A stretch of 64,000 nucleotides of DNA from Alphaproteobacteria bacterium (GTDB taxonomy: Bacteria > Pseudomonadota > Alphaproteobacteria > TMED109): positions 94,516 to 158,515 of the forward strand of contig JAJDZX010000040.1 in NCBI GenBank assembly GCA_022824395.1, read 5' to 3'. The notes under the pieces are model-generated. The model had not been told where the DNA came from and made no database searches. It saw nothing but the letters and a program-made list of their open reading frames with translations. Position 1 is the stretch's first letter. Every line of letters begins with the position of its first letter. Both the position numbers and the translations under genes were made by a program. Below, piece by piece: positions 9,119 through 18,265 of the stretch.

Positions 9119-9437
9119 CCAAAGCCAAAGTACACGGATGATGGCGGGGGCCGGAACCATTCCCGCACGCCGTCGACAGTGGCACATGTACGATCAAATA
9201 AAATCCTATTCCGGTTCGCGCCGCAAGTCATTGCCCCCATGGCCGCCCGTGGCATCGCGCGCAGGCGTATCCCACAGGCCCGTGCCGAATGCCTTCCCCG
9301 GGCCTTGGCGGGCCTGATGAGCGGCATCTGCGCTTGGCTTCTCTGGCCCCCGGCCCCGTCTGGCCGCGCGCCCATCGCTCCCCCATAGTGCGGGTCCGCA
9401 ACGCACGCCCGTGCTTCAACCCGCGAGGACCTGTCGC
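9119..9437. other. Intergenic stretch between tRNA-Glu and the pdxA-like gene
   Basis: 319 bp between divergent genes. Apart from the AT-rich candidate promoter at 9198-9226 and the GAGGAC ribosome-binding site before 9438, I see nothing: no coding signal and no strong repeat. Confidence 0.5.
9198..9226 (-). promoter_or_regulatory. Candidate sigma-70-type promoter for tRNA-Glu
   Basis: On the minus strand TTGCGG (9226-9221) is separated by exactly 17 bp from TTTTAT (9203-9198). This is an AT-rich spot in otherwise GC-rich DNA, about 80 bp upstream of the tRNA 5' end. The match to consensus is moderate. Confidence 0.4.
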
Positions 9438-10421
9438 ATGCCTGACGCCCCGGAGCGCTTTCGCGGCTGCCGCTTCGGCATCACGCTCGGGGATCCGGGC
9501 GGCGTCGGACCGGAAATCGTGGTCAAGGCCATGGAGGCCTTGCCCGAAGCCAAACGGCGCCAAATCGCCGTCATCGGCGCCATCGACGCCCTCCGACGGG
9601 CGCAGAAGGCATTCGGGGGAGGCCCGGCTTCGCTCCGGGGGTGCGTACTCGAGGATACGGGCGCCCCGGCCCGGTCCGGCCCGGTCGGCGTCCCGTCGGC
9701 CGCCGGCGGGGCCGCGAGTCACGCGGCGGTAGTGCGGGCTGTCGAACTCGCCCGCACCGGCGCCATCGACGTCATCGTGACCGCCCCGATTTCCAAGGAA
9801 GCGCTGCACCTCGCCGGTCATCCGTACGACGGGCACACCGGGCTGCTCGCGCACCTGTGCGGCGTCGACAATCCCTTCATGCTGCTCGCCGCCCCGGATT
9901 TTGCGGTCATTCACGTCTCGGCGCACGTGCCGCTTCGCGAGGCGATCGAGCGGGTGCGCACGGGGCGGGTCCTCGACGCTATCCACACCGGCGCCCGACA
10001 CCTGCTGCGTCTGGGACTTCGCCAGCCTCGGGTCCGGGTCGCCGGGCTCAACCCCCATGCCGGAGAGGGCGGCATTCTTGGATCGGAGGACGCCACGGAA
10101 ATCGCGCCCGCCGTGGAGTCGGCCCGTGCCGAGGGCCTTGACGTCACCGGCCCGCATCCGCCGGACACGGTCTTCAGGCTGGCGACCACGGGCGAAGCCG
10201 ACCTGATCGTCGCCCAGTACCACGACCAGGGACACATCCCGGTCAAGCTGAACGCGTTCGACAGTGCGGTGAACGTCACCCTGGGATTGCCGATCCTCCG
10301 CGTCTCGGTCGACCACGGAACCGCCTTCGACATTGCCTGGCGGGGGGTGGCAAGGCCCGACAACCTGCACGCGGCGCTGCGCTACGCCGAGCGGCTGGTG
10401 GAGACGCCTGCCCCGGCCTGA
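9438..10421 (+). CDS. pdxA: PdxA-family 4-hydroxythreonine-4-phosphate dehydrogenase
   Basis: 327 aa. The family motifs are ITLGDPGGVGPEIVVKA at the N terminus, VTAPISKEALHLAGHPYDGH, the metal-binding histidines in HVSAHVPL and GLNPHAGEGG, and AQYHDQGHIPVK plus VDHGTAFDIA near the end. PdxA makes the aminoketone precursor of pyridoxal phosphate. A paralogous group (PdxA2) oxidises 4-phospho-D-threonate or related sugar acids. The usual partners ksgA and surA are absent here and the neighbours are catabolic, so a PdxA2-like role is possible. The ATG at 9438 has a GAGGAC ribosome-binding site; an in-frame ATG-less extension reaches 9411. Confidence 0.88.
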   Translation: MPDAPERFRGCRFGITLGDPGGVGPEIVVKAMEALPEAKRRQIAVIGAIDALRRAQKAFGGGPASLRGCVLEDTGAPARSGPVGVPSAAGGAASHAAVVRAVELARTGAIDVIVTAPISKEALHLAGHPYDGHTGLLAHLCGVDNPFMLLAAPDFAVIHVSAHVPLREAIERVRTGRVLDAIHTGARHLLRLGLRQPRVRVAGLNPHAGEGGILGSEDATEIAPAVESARAEGLDVTGPHPPDTVFRLATTGEADLIVAQYHDQGHIPVKLNAFDSAVNVTLGLPILRVSVDHGTAFDIAWRGVARPDNLHAALRYAERLVETPAPA

Positions 10422-10437
10422 GACCGGCGGGGGACCA

Positions 10438-11208
10438 TCAGTGCGCGGTCCAGCCGCCGTCGACCCTGAGGCTCGTGCCGGTCACGATGCCCGACGCCGG
10501 CGAAGCCAGGTAGAGGACGGCGGCCGCCACGTCTTCCACGCTTCCGAACCGATCCATCTTGATCATGCTGCGGACGAATTCGGCGAAGGCAGGATCCTCG
10601 AGATAGGGGCGCGTCATCGGCGTCTCGATGAACGTCGGCGCCACCGCGTTGACGCGAATCCCCTGCGGCCCGAGTTCGACGGCCATCGCCTTGCTCAGAC
10701 CCTCGATCGCGTGCTTGGTCATGCAGTACACGGATCGCTCCACGGCGCCGACATGCCCCATCTGGGAGCTCATGTGGATGATCGACCCGGACTTTCGACG
10801 GAGCATCACGCGCGCAGCACTTCGGGCGACCCGGAAGGCGGACCGCACGTTGAGGTCCAGCAGCTGATCCAAGGCCGCGTCGGTGACCTCCGGGAACGGC
10901 TGCGGCCGGTTGGTCCCGGCGTTGTTGACCAGCACGTCGAGGCGGTCCAGTCGCTCGATGCGGCCCAGCAGCGCCTCCCCCGTCACATCCTCGACCCAGG
11001 TCTCGACCGGCGGGCGGGCCTCGGCGGCCAGGCTCTGCAGGTCGGCTTCGGTCCGGGCCACCGCCACGACGGCGGCGCCCGCCTCCGCCAGGGCCAGGGC
11101 GCAGGCCCGGCCCAGGCCGCGGCCGGCCCCCGTGACCAGCGCGACCTGACCTTCGACACCCCGTGCCCAGACCGGCAGTTCCTGTTGTGTTCCGTCCATC
11201 TCGCTCAT
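10438..11208 (-). CDS. Short-chain dehydrogenase/reductase (SDR), classical type
   Basis: 256 aa. The cofactor motif TGAGRGLG (TGxxxGxG), the NNAG motif, the catalytic serine in HMSSQMG, the YxxxK pair as YCMTK, and a C-terminal [10 protein letters not shown] are all present. Substrate is not determinable. It lies back-to-back with the hpsN-like gene (70 bp between starts). In sulfopropanediol degradation HpsN works together with separate DHPS dehydrogenases (HpsO/HpsP), so this SDR might serve that function, but that is inference from position only. Confidence 0.9.
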   Translation of the reverse strand: MSEMDGTQQELPVWARGVEGQVALVTGAGRGLGRACALALAEAGAAVVAVARTEADLQSLAAEARPPVETWVEDVTGEALLGRIERLDRLDVLVNNAGTNRPQPFPEVTDAALDQLLDLNVRSAFRVARSAARVMLRRKSGSIIHMSSQMGHVGAVERSVYCMTKHAIEGLSKAMAVELGPQGIRVNAVAPTFIETPMTRPYLEDPAFAEFVRSMIKMDRFGSVEDVAAAVLYLASPASGIVTGTSLRVDGGWTAH

Positions 11209-11278
11209 CCTGACCCCCGCTTCCGGTGCGCAGCAGCGTGCTACGATCGCCGGCCGATTCAACCCCCGGACACGCACC

Positions 11279-12592
11279 ATGGCCCGCCATCTCAAGACCG
11301 GGATCAGCGATGACGCCAAGGCCGACGCCGACGCCAAGGTGCGCCGGACCGTCGAGGACATTCTGGCCCAGATCGAAATGCGCGGGGACGCCGCCGTCCG
11401 CGAGTACTCCGAACGCTTCGACCGCTGGTCGCCGGCGACGTTCCGTCTCGATCGGGCGGCAATCGACGCCTGCTATGCCCGCGTCAGCCCGCGCGAACGC
11501 GCAGATATCGAGTTCGCACAGGCGCAGATCCGCAACTTCGCCTCGATCCAGCGTACCGCGCTCCAGGACGTGGAGCACGAGACGATGCCGGGCGTCGTCC
11601 TCGGGCACAAGAACATCCCGGTCAACAGCGTGGGATCCTACGTGCCTGGCGGGAAATATCCGATGGTCGCCTCGGCGCACATGAGCGTGGTGACGGCCAA
11701 GGTCGCCGGCGTGCAGCGGATCATCACGTGCGCGCCGCCCTACGAGGGCGAGCCGAATCCTGCCATCGTCGTGGCCCAGGATCTCGGCGGCGCCGACGAG
11801 ATCTACTGCCTCGGCGGCGTGCAGGCGGTCGGTGCGATGGCGCTCGGCACCGAAACGATCGCGCCGGTCGACATGCTGGTCGGGCCGGGCAACATGTTCG
11901 TGGCCGAAGCCAAGCGGCAACTTTTCGGCCGGGTCGGCATCGACCTCTTCGCCGGGCCCACCGAGACGCTGGTCATCGCCGACGATTCCGTCGACGGGGA
12001 GTTGTGCGCGGCCGACCTGCTCGGGCAGGCGGAACACGGCCCCACTTCGCCGGCCATCCTGCTGACCGACTCGGAGGCCCTCGCGCGCGACACGCTGGCC
12101 GAAGTCGAGCGGCAGCTCGGGACCCTGGCCACGGCCGAGACGGCCGGGCAGGCGTGGCGCGACTACGGTCAGGTGATCGTGTGCGACGGGTTGGACGAAA
12201 TGGTCACGGTCGCGGACGGCCTCGCCGCCGAGCACGTCCAGGTGATGACGCGGGACCCGCAGTACTTCCTCGATCGCCTGACGAACTACGGCGCGCTCTT
12301 CCTCGGCCCGGAGACCAACGTGTCGTACGGGGACAAGGTGATCGGCACCAACCACACGCTGCCGACCCGCCGGGCAGCCCGCTACACCGGCGGCTTGTGG
12401 GTCGGGAAATTCATCAAGACGTGCACCTACCAACGGATCACCGAGGAGGCGTCGGTCACGGTCGGGGAATACTGCTCCCGCCTCTGCGCCCTCGAGCATT
12501 TCGCCGGTCACAAGGAACAGGCGGATATCCGCCTGCGTCGGTACGGCGGAATGAACGTCCGGGGGCTGGAGGCGCTTCCCGGCGCCGAGTAG
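11279..12592 (+). CDS. hpsN: HisD-family dehydrogenase, probable sulfopropanediol 3-dehydrogenase (HpsN-like)
   Basis: 437 aa. Histidinol-dehydrogenase fold with the zinc ligands Q250, H253, D352 and H411 and the catalytic pair E318-H319 all conserved. The signature segments ([60 protein letters not shown]) match, from memory, the HpsN branch rather than biosynthetic HisD. HpsN oxidises 2,3-dihydroxypropane-1-sulfonate (DHPS) at C3 toward sulfolactate. No his genes flank it; SDR genes do, which fits a role in catabolism of DHPS or another diol. No sulfolactate-processing (suyAB) or sulfonate transport gene is in the window, so the physiological substrate stays open. Confidence 0.75.
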   Translation: MARHLKTGISDDAKADADAKVRRTVEDILAQIEMRGDAAVREYSERFDRWSPATFRLDRAAIDACYARVSPRERADIEFAQAQIRNFASIQRTALQDVEHETMPGVVLGHKNIPVNSVGSYVPGGKYPMVASAHMSVVTAKVAGVQRIITCAPPYEGEPNPAIVVAQDLGGADEIYCLGGVQAVGAMALGTETIAPVDMLVGPGNMFVAEAKRQLFGRVGIDLFAGPTETLVIADDSVDGELCAADLLGQAEHGPTSPAILLTDSEALARDTLAEVERQLGTLATAETAGQAWRDYGQVIVCDGLDEMVTVADGLAAEHVQVMTRDPQYFLDRLTNYGALFLGPETNVSYGDKVIGTNHTLPTRRAARYTGGLWVGKFIKTCTYQRITEEASVTVGEYCSRLCALEHFAGHKEQADIRLRRYGGMNVRGLEALPGAE

Positions 12593-12863
12593 CGCCGGCA
12601 GGCCTTGCCCGGCCGGGGCGGAGTAGCGCGTCCGGCAACAGCCCCGTGTTGACGCGGAACCGCCGCGCCAACCGGAGCGCGGCCGGGTCCGGATGCGCCA
12701 GCGGTCCGAGCGTGCGACACTCCCGGCGCGCCGTCGGGACCGGGCATCGTGCCGCGGGATCCGGCGAGGGCCGCGCCCGCTCGCCGGCGCAGCGAAGCCG
12801 CCGCTTCCGGCCCTGACGCCGACGGCTGCCCGCGAGCACCCGGATCAAGACAAGGAGTTGTCC
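12593..12863. other. Intergenic stretch before the second SDR gene
   Basis: 271 bp, very GC-rich. A plus-strand open frame covers it in frame with the SDR, but it is Arg/Pro-rich shadow sequence without SDR similarity. It is best read as non-coding leader ending in the AAGGAG ribosome-binding site of the next gene. Confidence 0.5.
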
Positions 12864-13604
12864 ATGAACCAGATCGATCTCCAGGGCCGCGTCGCCGTCG
12901 TGACGGGGGCCGCCAGCGGTATCGGCCGCGCGACGGCAAAACGTCTCGGCGCGGATGGAGCGGCCCTCGAACTTTGGGACGCGGCGGCCGAGGGCCTCGC
13001 GGAAACCGCCAGCGCCACCGGCGGGCGGGCGACCACCCTCAGCGTCGCCGATGACGAAGCGGTCGCGGCGGCAGCCGCGGCGGCGGCGGAGCGGCACGGG
13101 CGCATCGACATCCTGGTGAACTGCGCCGGCATCGCCGGGGACATCGCGCCGGTCGTGGAAGCGGATCCGGCCGAATGGCGACGCGTGATCGAGGTCAATC
13201 TCACGGGCACCTTCCTCTGCTGCCGGGCCGTCCTGCCCCACATGCAGGGCTCGGGCTATGGCCGGATCGTCAACATCGCCTCCGTCGCGGGCAAGGAAGG
13301 CAATCCGAACGCCGCCCACTACAGTGCGTCGAAGGCGGGCGTGATCACCTTCACGCGGGCGCTCGGCAAGGAAGTGGCCGGCAGCGGCGTGCTGGTGAAC
13401 TGCATCACCCCGGCGGTGATCGAGACCCCCATCCTGGGCCAGGTCACGGACGCGCAGGTCAAGTACATGGTCGAACGCATCCCGCTCGGCCGCATGGGGC
13501 GCCCGGAAGAGGTCGCCGCCCTGATCGCGTGGCTCTCGTCGGAAGAGTGCTCGTTCTCGACGGCCGCAGCCTTCGATCTCTCGGGCGGGCGCACCACGTA
13601 CTGA
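12864..13604 (+). CDS. Short-chain dehydrogenase/reductase (SDR)
   Basis: 246 aa. The TGAASGIG cofactor motif, NCAG, the serine in NIASVAG, YSASK (YxxxK) and a final DLSGGRTTY are present. This group includes FabG-like 3-oxoacyl-ACP reductases and sugar-acid dehydrogenases such as 2-keto-3-deoxy-L-fuconate dehydrogenase. The next gene, 48 bp on, is an acid-sugar dehydratase-type enzyme, so a role in sugar-acid breakdown is more likely than fatty-acid synthesis. AAGGAG lies 6 bp before the ATG, fixing the start. Confidence 0.9.
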   Translation: MNQIDLQGRVAVVTGAASGIGRATAKRLGADGAALELWDAAAEGLAETASATGGRATTLSVADDEAVAAAAAAAAERHGRIDILVNCAGIAGDIAPVVEADPAEWRRVIEVNLTGTFLCCRAVLPHMQGSGYGRIVNIASVAGKEGNPNAAHYSASKAGVITFTRALGKEVAGSGVLVNCITPAVIETPILGQVTDAQVKYMVERIPLGRMGRPEEVAALIAWLSSEECSFSTAAAFDLSGGRTTY

Positions 13605-13652
13605 CCCGGCACCCCAATCTCGCCCGCACATCGCATCGGCCCAGGAGTCAGC

Positions 13653-14738
13653 ATGCACCCGCTCACCATCCGTTCCGTCACGACGCGCGCCGTCGAAGTG
13701 CCCTTGCGCCGTCCCCTTGCCACCAAGATCGGCACGTTCACCACGACACCGTTCCTGTTGATCGACCTGCACACCGAAGAGGGCGTTACGGGACGGAGCT
13801 ACCTGTTCGGCTACCGGCCGAACGGAGCCCGCCTGCTGGCGACCGTGCTGGAAGAGATCGAAGTCATGGTCAAGGGGCGGCCATGCACCCCGGCGACCCT
13901 CTACGACGACCTCGTGCGCGGGCTCAACCTGTACGGACCGCAGGGCATCGCGTTCCAAGCGATCTCGGGCTTCGACATGGCCGCCTGGGACGCCTGTGCG
14001 CGCGCCGCGGGCCTGCCGCTGGCCGCGTTCCTCGGCGGAACGCCGGGGCCGGTGCGCGCCTACAACTCGAACGGGCTCGGACTGATGGCGCCGGACGCGG
14101 TCGCCGCCCAGGCGGTGGAACTGCTCGACGGCGGCTTCCGGGCAATGAAGATACGCTTCGGCCGGGACCACGTGGACGGAGACGTGGCCGCCTTTGAAGC
14201 CGTGCGCGAAGCCATCCCCGACGACTGCCTGCTGATGTCGGACTTCAACCAGGGTCTCTCGCGGCGCGAGGCGCTTCGGCGCCTGCCCGTGCTCGACGAC
14301 CTGGGCCTGGTCTGGTTCGAAGAGCCGGTCGCCTACGCGGACCTGGACGGCTGTCGCGAACTCCGTGAAACCGTCGCGACCCCGATCCAGATCGGTGAGA
14401 ACTTCTACGGCCCCACGGACCTCCAGGCCGCGGTGGACGCGGACGCAGCGGATTTCGTGATGCCGGACGCGCAACGCATCGGCGGCGTGACCGGGTGGAT
14501 GCGCGCGGCGGCCATCGCCCACGAAGCCGACCTCCCCATCTCAACGCATCTGTTTCCGGAAGTGTCGTCCCACCTCATGCGGGTCACGCCGGGCGCCCAC
14601 TGGCTCGAGTACGTTGAATGGGCGTCGCCCTTCCTGGCGGAGCCGCTGGTGGTGCGAGATGGCCACGCGCAGGTGACGACCGCGCCCGGGACGGGGATCG
14701 AATGGAACGAGGACGCCGTCCGCAGCCTCGCCGCTTGA
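13653..14738 (+). CDS. Mandelate racemase / muconate lactonizing enzyme family protein
   Basis: 361 aa, enolase superfamily. The catalytic base pattern K166-x-R168 (AMKIRFGR), metal ligands D197 (MSDFNQG), E223 (WFEEP) and E249 (IGENF), D272 (PDAQR) and the general base H299 (ISTHLFPE) are in the right order for the mandelate racemase subgroup. The subgroup contains racemases and many acid-sugar dehydratases; the substrate cannot be named. AGGAG precedes the ATG. It probably forms an operon with the SDR upstream, ending the catabolic stretch before tsaD. Confidence 0.9.
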   Translation: MHPLTIRSVTTRAVEVPLRRPLATKIGTFTTTPFLLIDLHTEEGVTGRSYLFGYRPNGARLLATVLEEIEVMVKGRPCTPATLYDDLVRGLNLYGPQGIAFQAISGFDMAAWDACARAAGLPLAAFLGGTPGPVRAYNSNGLGLMAPDAVAAQAVELLDGGFRAMKIRFGRDHVDGDVAAFEAVREAIPDDCLLMSDFNQGLSRREALRRLPVLDDLGLVWFEEPVAYADLDGCRELRETVATPIQIGENFYGPTDLQAAVDADAADFVMPDAQRIGGVTGWMRAAAIAHEADLPISTHLFPEVSSHLMRVTPGAHWLEYVEWASPFLAEPLVVRDGHAQVTTAPGTGIEWNEDAVRSLAA

Positions 14739-14825
14739 CCCTACTCCCGGACGCTGCGGAGCCGCCGGAGCCCGGCCGTTCGCCGGGCGGCCGGAGCGCC
14801 AGGAGACGTCGCGGAGGCTGACGCC

Positions 14826-15869
14826 ATGGAACCCGACCGCGTCGTCCTGGGAATCGAGAGCAGCTGCGATGAGACCGCCGCGGCCGTCGTCGATTCCCGG
14901 CGCCGGATCCGTGCAAACGTCATCTTGTCGCAGCACGCCCAGCACTCCCCATTCCGGGGCGTGGTGCCCGAACTCGCGGCCCGGAGCCACGCCGAACGGC
15001 TGGATCTGACGGTACAGGAGGCCCTCCGCCAGGCGGAGTGCCCGTGGGGAGCCCTTGATGCGGTCGCTGCCACCGCCGGCCCCGGCCTGCTCGGCGGCGT
15101 CCTCGTGGGTACCGTGACCGCGAAGTGCATCGCGCTCGTGCACGACCTGCCCTACGTCGCCGTGAACCACCTTGAGGCGCACGCGCTGACGCCGCGCCTC
15201 ACCGATCGCCTGGAATTTCCCTATCTGGCCCTGCTCGTGTCGGGCGGGCACAGCCAGTTCGTGGCGGTGGCCGGCGTGGGCCGGCATGTGCTGCTCGGCA
15301 CCACCCGGGACGATGCCGCCGGAGAGGCCTTCGACAAGGCCGCCCGGCTGCTGGGGCTGGGATTCCCCGGGGGGCCGGCCATTGAGCGGGCGGCGCGCGA
15401 CGGCGATCCTGACCGCTTTCCGCTCCCCCGCCCACTGGCCGGCCAGGCGGGCGCCGACATGTCCTTCAGCGGCCTCAAGACCGCACTGGTCCACGCGGTG
15501 GCGCGAGAGGGAGCCCGCCCGCTCGATGACGACACCCGCGCAGACCTCGCGGCCTCCTTCCAGAAGGCCATCGTCGAAACCCTGGCGGATCGCCTGGAAC
15601 AGGCGGTACGCGCCTTCCGGAGGTTGCATGCGTCAGGGACCGTCGTGGTCCTGGCCGGGGGTGTCGCGGCAAACCAGGCATTGCGGGCGCGGCTGTCCGG
15701 GGCCGCGGCCGGCCAGGGCATGCGTCTGATCGCGCCGCCGGTCCATCTGTGCACGGACAACGCGGCGATGGTTGCGTGGGCCGGCCTCGAGCGCCTGGAG
15801 GACGGCGCGGTGTCCGCGCTGGAAGAGCCGTCCCGGGCGCGCTGGCCACTCGCCGGAGGCTCCGTTTGA
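14826..15869 (+). CDS. tsaD: tRNA N6-threonylcarbamoyladenosine transferase TsaD
   Basis: 347 aa, full length. The ASKHA ATPase motifs are LGIESSCDETAAAV at the N terminus, the metal-binding H115-LEA-H119, LLVSGGHSQ, DDAAGEAFDKAARLLGL and ADMSFSGLKTA; LAGGVAANQALRARL closes the nucleotide site. With TsaB/TsaE it transfers the threonylcarbamoyl group to A37 of ANN-decoding tRNAs. Its stop overlaps the TTG start of gpsA, a common alphaproteobacterial pairing. Confidence 0.97.
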   Translation: MEPDRVVLGIESSCDETAAAVVDSRRRIRANVILSQHAQHSPFRGVVPELAARSHAERLDLTVQEALRQAECPWGALDAVAATAGPGLLGGVLVGTVTAKCIALVHDLPYVAVNHLEAHALTPRLTDRLEFPYLALLVSGGHSQFVAVAGVGRHVLLGTTRDDAAGEAFDKAARLLGLGFPGGPAIERAARDGDPDRFPLPRPLAGQAGADMSFSGLKTALVHAVAREGARPLDDDTRADLAASFQKAIVETLADRLEQAVRAFRRLHASGTVVVLAGGVAANQALRARLSGAAAGQGMRLIAPPVHLCTDNAAMVAWAGLERLEDGAVSALEEPSRARWPLAGGSV

Positions 15870-16864
15870 CGCGCGTTGCGGTCATCGGTGCCGGGGCGTG
15901 GGGCACTGCCCTGGGAGCCGTGCTTGCCCGCGCCACCACCGGCGAGGTCACGCTGTGGGCACGGCGCCAGGAGGTGGCGGACGCCATCAACCAGACCCAC
16001 CGCAATCCGGAGCTGCTGCCCGGCATCGACTTGCCGCCCGAGCTCCGCGCCACCACCGCGCTGCACGATGCGGCGGCCGATGTGATGGTCGTCGCCGTCC
16101 CTGCCCAGCACGTCCGCACCGTCATGTCGCTCCTCAGCGGATCGGTCCCCGCTGATGCCGGCCTGGTGCTCTGCGCCAAGGGAATCGAACGCGCCAGCGG
16201 CTACCTGATGAGCGAGGTCGTGGCCGACATCCTGCCGTCGGCCCGGGTGGCCGTTCTCTCGGGGCCTTCGTTCGCGGGCGAGGTGGCTCGCGGATTGCCG
16301 ACCGCGCTGGCCCTCGCCACCGCCGACGCCGGTCTCGCGAATCGGGTTCCGGAGCTGTTGGCCGGATCAGCGCTGCGGATCTACGTGAACGACGACCTGA
16401 TCGGGACGCAGATCGGGGGGGCTGCCAAGAACGTGCTGGCCATCGCCTGCGGCATCGCCGTGGGAGCCGGCTACGGCGAAAACGCCCGCGCCACGCTGAT
16501 TGCGCGCGGCATGGCGGAAATCCGGCGGCTCGGGGTGGCGTGCGGGGGGCGGCCCGAAACCCTTGCCGGCCTGGCGGGAGTCGGCGACATCGTGCTGACG
16601 TGCACCAGTCCCGCGTCCCGGAACTATGCGTTCGGCCATCGTCTCGGGGTCGACCGGAAGACGGCGGACCTGCCGGCCCGCGGGCGGGCGGTCGTGGAGG
16701 GCGTCGCCAGCGCCGGTGCCGTCCGGCAGCTCGCCCGGCGCCTCAACGTCGACATGCCGATCGCGGAAGCCGTCGAGCAGGTTCTCGACGCCGGCGCCGA
16801 CCTCCGGGCGGTGGCGGCGGCACTGCTCGCGCGGCCGCATCGCCACGACGGGGAGGCCGCCTGA
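15866..16864 (+). CDS. gpsA: Glycerol-3-phosphate dehydrogenase [NAD(P)+]
   Basis: 332 aa. VAVIGAGAWGTALG (GxGxxG) opens the protein. VLSGPSFAGEVARGLPTA, IGGAAKNVLAIACGIAVG with the catalytic lysine, and GLAGVGDIVLTCTSPASRN are GpsA signatures. It reduces dihydroxyacetone phosphate to sn-glycerol-3-phosphate for phospholipid synthesis. The open frame extends 39 codons upstream into tsaD, but the TTG at 15866, overlapping the tsaD stop (TTGA), places the Rossmann motif at the expected N-terminal position, so this rare start is preferred. Confidence 0.95.
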   Translation: MTRVAVIGAGAWGTALGAVLARATTGEVTLWARRQEVADAINQTHRNPELLPGIDLPPELRATTALHDAAADVMVVAVPAQHVRTVMSLLSGSVPADAGLVLCAKGIERASGYLMSEVVADILPSARVAVLSGPSFAGEVARGLPTALALATADAGLANRVPELLAGSALRIYVNDDLIGTQIGGAAKNVLAIACGIAVGAGYGENARATLIARGMAEIRRLGVACGGRPETLAGLAGVGDIVLTCTSPASRNYAFGHRLGVDRKTADLPARGRAVVEGVASAGAVRQLARRLNVDMPIAEAVEQVLDAGADLRAVAAALLARPHRHDGEAA

Positions 16865-16953
16865 ATGATCCCCGCCGGACCGACGGCGGGACCCCGGGGG
16901 CACTCGGCACCGCGGAGGCGCCCGAGGCGCCCGGTCCGTGCAGAAGGCGCGCC

Positions 16954-17763
16954 GTGACCACGTTTGAACTGCTGATCTACGGGTTCGTGCAGGGTGCCAC
17001 GGAGTTTCTTCCCGTGAGTTCCTCGGCGCATCTCTACGCCTTGGAAGAGATCTTTGCCTGGCCTGAGGCCGGCCGGGTCCTGGTGGTCGCCAGCCACACG
17101 GGCACCCTGGTCGCTGTCGTGGTGGCCTGTCGCAGCCAGGTCGCCAGGCTGGCAAGCGGGCTCGCGATGCTCGGACTCGGTCGCGGCGACCGGGCGGAGG
17201 CCCGGGAAGCGCTCCGAATTCTCGCGGCGACCGTTCCCCTGTTCGCGGCCGGGGCGGTGGTTGCTCTCCAGATCCCCTCGGCCACGCTCGCCCAGCTTCC
17301 CGTGATGGCGGCCGCCACCGCGGGCGGGGGTCTCCTGCTGCTGGCGGCGGACCGCGGCTGGTTGCGCGTGCCGGCCGGGCCGGCGAACGGGGTTGCCGCC
17401 TACTGGTTCATCGGCGTCATGCAGGTCCTCGCCCTGATCCCCGGGGCGAGCCGGGCCGGGTGCGTGATGACTGCCGCGAGGATGGCCGGCTGGGACCGGA
17501 CGGCCTCGGCCAACGTGGCGTTCGTACTGGGCCTGCCGGCGATCGCCGGCGCCACCGCCGTGGAGGCGTGGGACCTCGCCCAGCACGGCGATGCCGGGTT
17601 GATCACGGCGGCGGCCACGGTGCTGGTGGTGGCGTTCGTCGCCGCGCTCGCCGCGATCTGGCTGCTGATGCGTTGGCTGCAGCAGCGGAGCTTCCTCCCG
17701 TTCGTGGTCTACCGGTTCGTGCTGGCCGGTCTCCTGGCGTGGCTGGCGCTCGGCGCGCCGTAG
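16954..17763 (+). CDS. uppP: Undecaprenyl-diphosphatase (BacA/UppP)
   Basis: 269 aa, polytopic (about eight hydrophobic segments). The two signature regions are present: QGATEFLPVSSSAHL near the N terminus and PGASRAGCVMTAAR in the second half (the family usually has GxSRSG; here the second serine is alanine). It dephosphorylates C55-PP to recycle the lipid carrier for peptidoglycan and confers bacitracin tolerance. The GTG at 16954 has AGAAGG 6 bp upstream; the frame extends further back into gpsA but that part is not membrane-like. Confidence 0.93.
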   Translation: MTTFELLIYGFVQGATEFLPVSSSAHLYALEEIFAWPEAGRVLVVASHTGTLVAVVVACRSQVARLASGLAMLGLGRGDRAEAREALRILAATVPLFAAGAVVALQIPSATLAQLPVMAAATAGGGLLLLAADRGWLRVPAGPANGVAAYWFIGVMQVLALIPGASRAGCVMTAARMAGWDRTASANVAFVLGLPAIAGATAVEAWDLAQHGDAGLITAAATVLVVAFVAALAAIWLLMRWLQQRSFLPFVVYRFVLAGLLAWLALGAP

Positions 17764-17802
17764 GGGAGCCCGCCCGCCGGCCGCCTCGGCCCGGCCGCGC
17801 AA

Positions 17803-17830
17803 TTGACTTCGCGCAGGCGCTCGCATAAAC
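17803..17830 (+). promoter_or_regulatory. Candidate promoter of the rpsP operon
   Basis: TTGACT at 17803-17808 followed after 16 bp by ATAAAC at 17825-17830 in the 172-bp gap before rpsP. It is a good -35 box with a weaker -10. It would give a leader of about 100 nt. Suggestive only. Confidence 0.4.
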
Positions 17831-17935
17831 AGGCTGGCACGAACGCCTACAGCCACCCGCGCACCCTGCCAGGCGGCCACGAGATGCCCTTGCGCACCCC
17901 CGGGCGTTCGCTCCTGTTCCTTCCGAGTGCACGGC

Positions 17936-18262
17936 ATGTCGCTGAAGATTCGTTTGAGCCGTGGCGGGGCCAAGAAGAACCCCCACTACCGGATTGTCGT
18001 GGCGGATTCCCGCAGCCCGCGCGACGGCCGGTTCATCGAGCGCGTGGGTGCGTACCACCCGTTGCGGCCCAAGGATGACAAGGACCGCGTCAGCCTCGAT
18101 CTCGAACGGATCCAGCACTGGATGGAACGTGGCGCCCATCCCACCGACCGGATCAAGCGGTTTCTCGTCGACGCCGGGGCGCTGCCGCGGCCGGCCAAGT
18201 TCGGCCCGGCTCCCGCCTCGTCAGACGACTCCGAAGATCCGCCGGCTGAACCCGCCGCCTGA
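17936..18262 (+). CDS. rpsP: 30S ribosomal protein S16
   Basis: 108 aa. [20 protein letters not shown] and [15 protein letters not shown] are the S16 signatures; an acidic, Pro/Ala-rich tail of about 25 residues follows the core, as in many Alphaproteobacteria. The start MSLKIRL at 17936 is preferred over an ATG three codons earlier. First gene of the rpsP-(nnrU)-rimM-trmD-rplS operon. Confidence 0.97.
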   Translation: MSLKIRLSRGGAKKNPHYRIVVADSRSPRDGRFIERVGAYHPLRPKDDKDRVSLDLERIQHWMERGAHPTDRIKRFLVDAGALPRPAKFGPAPASSDDSEDPPAEPAA

Positions 18263-18265
18263 CCC

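Noticed and set aside
11279..12592. Histidinol dehydrogenase of histidine biosynthesis
   Set aside because: The catalytic residues are shared, but the signature segments and the neighbouring SDR genes fit the HpsN branch, and no his gene is nearby.
10382..14522. Very long open frames opposite hpsN and the enolase-type gene
   Set aside because: They are antisense shadows of well-supported genes, with low-complexity Arg/Gly/Asp-rich translations.
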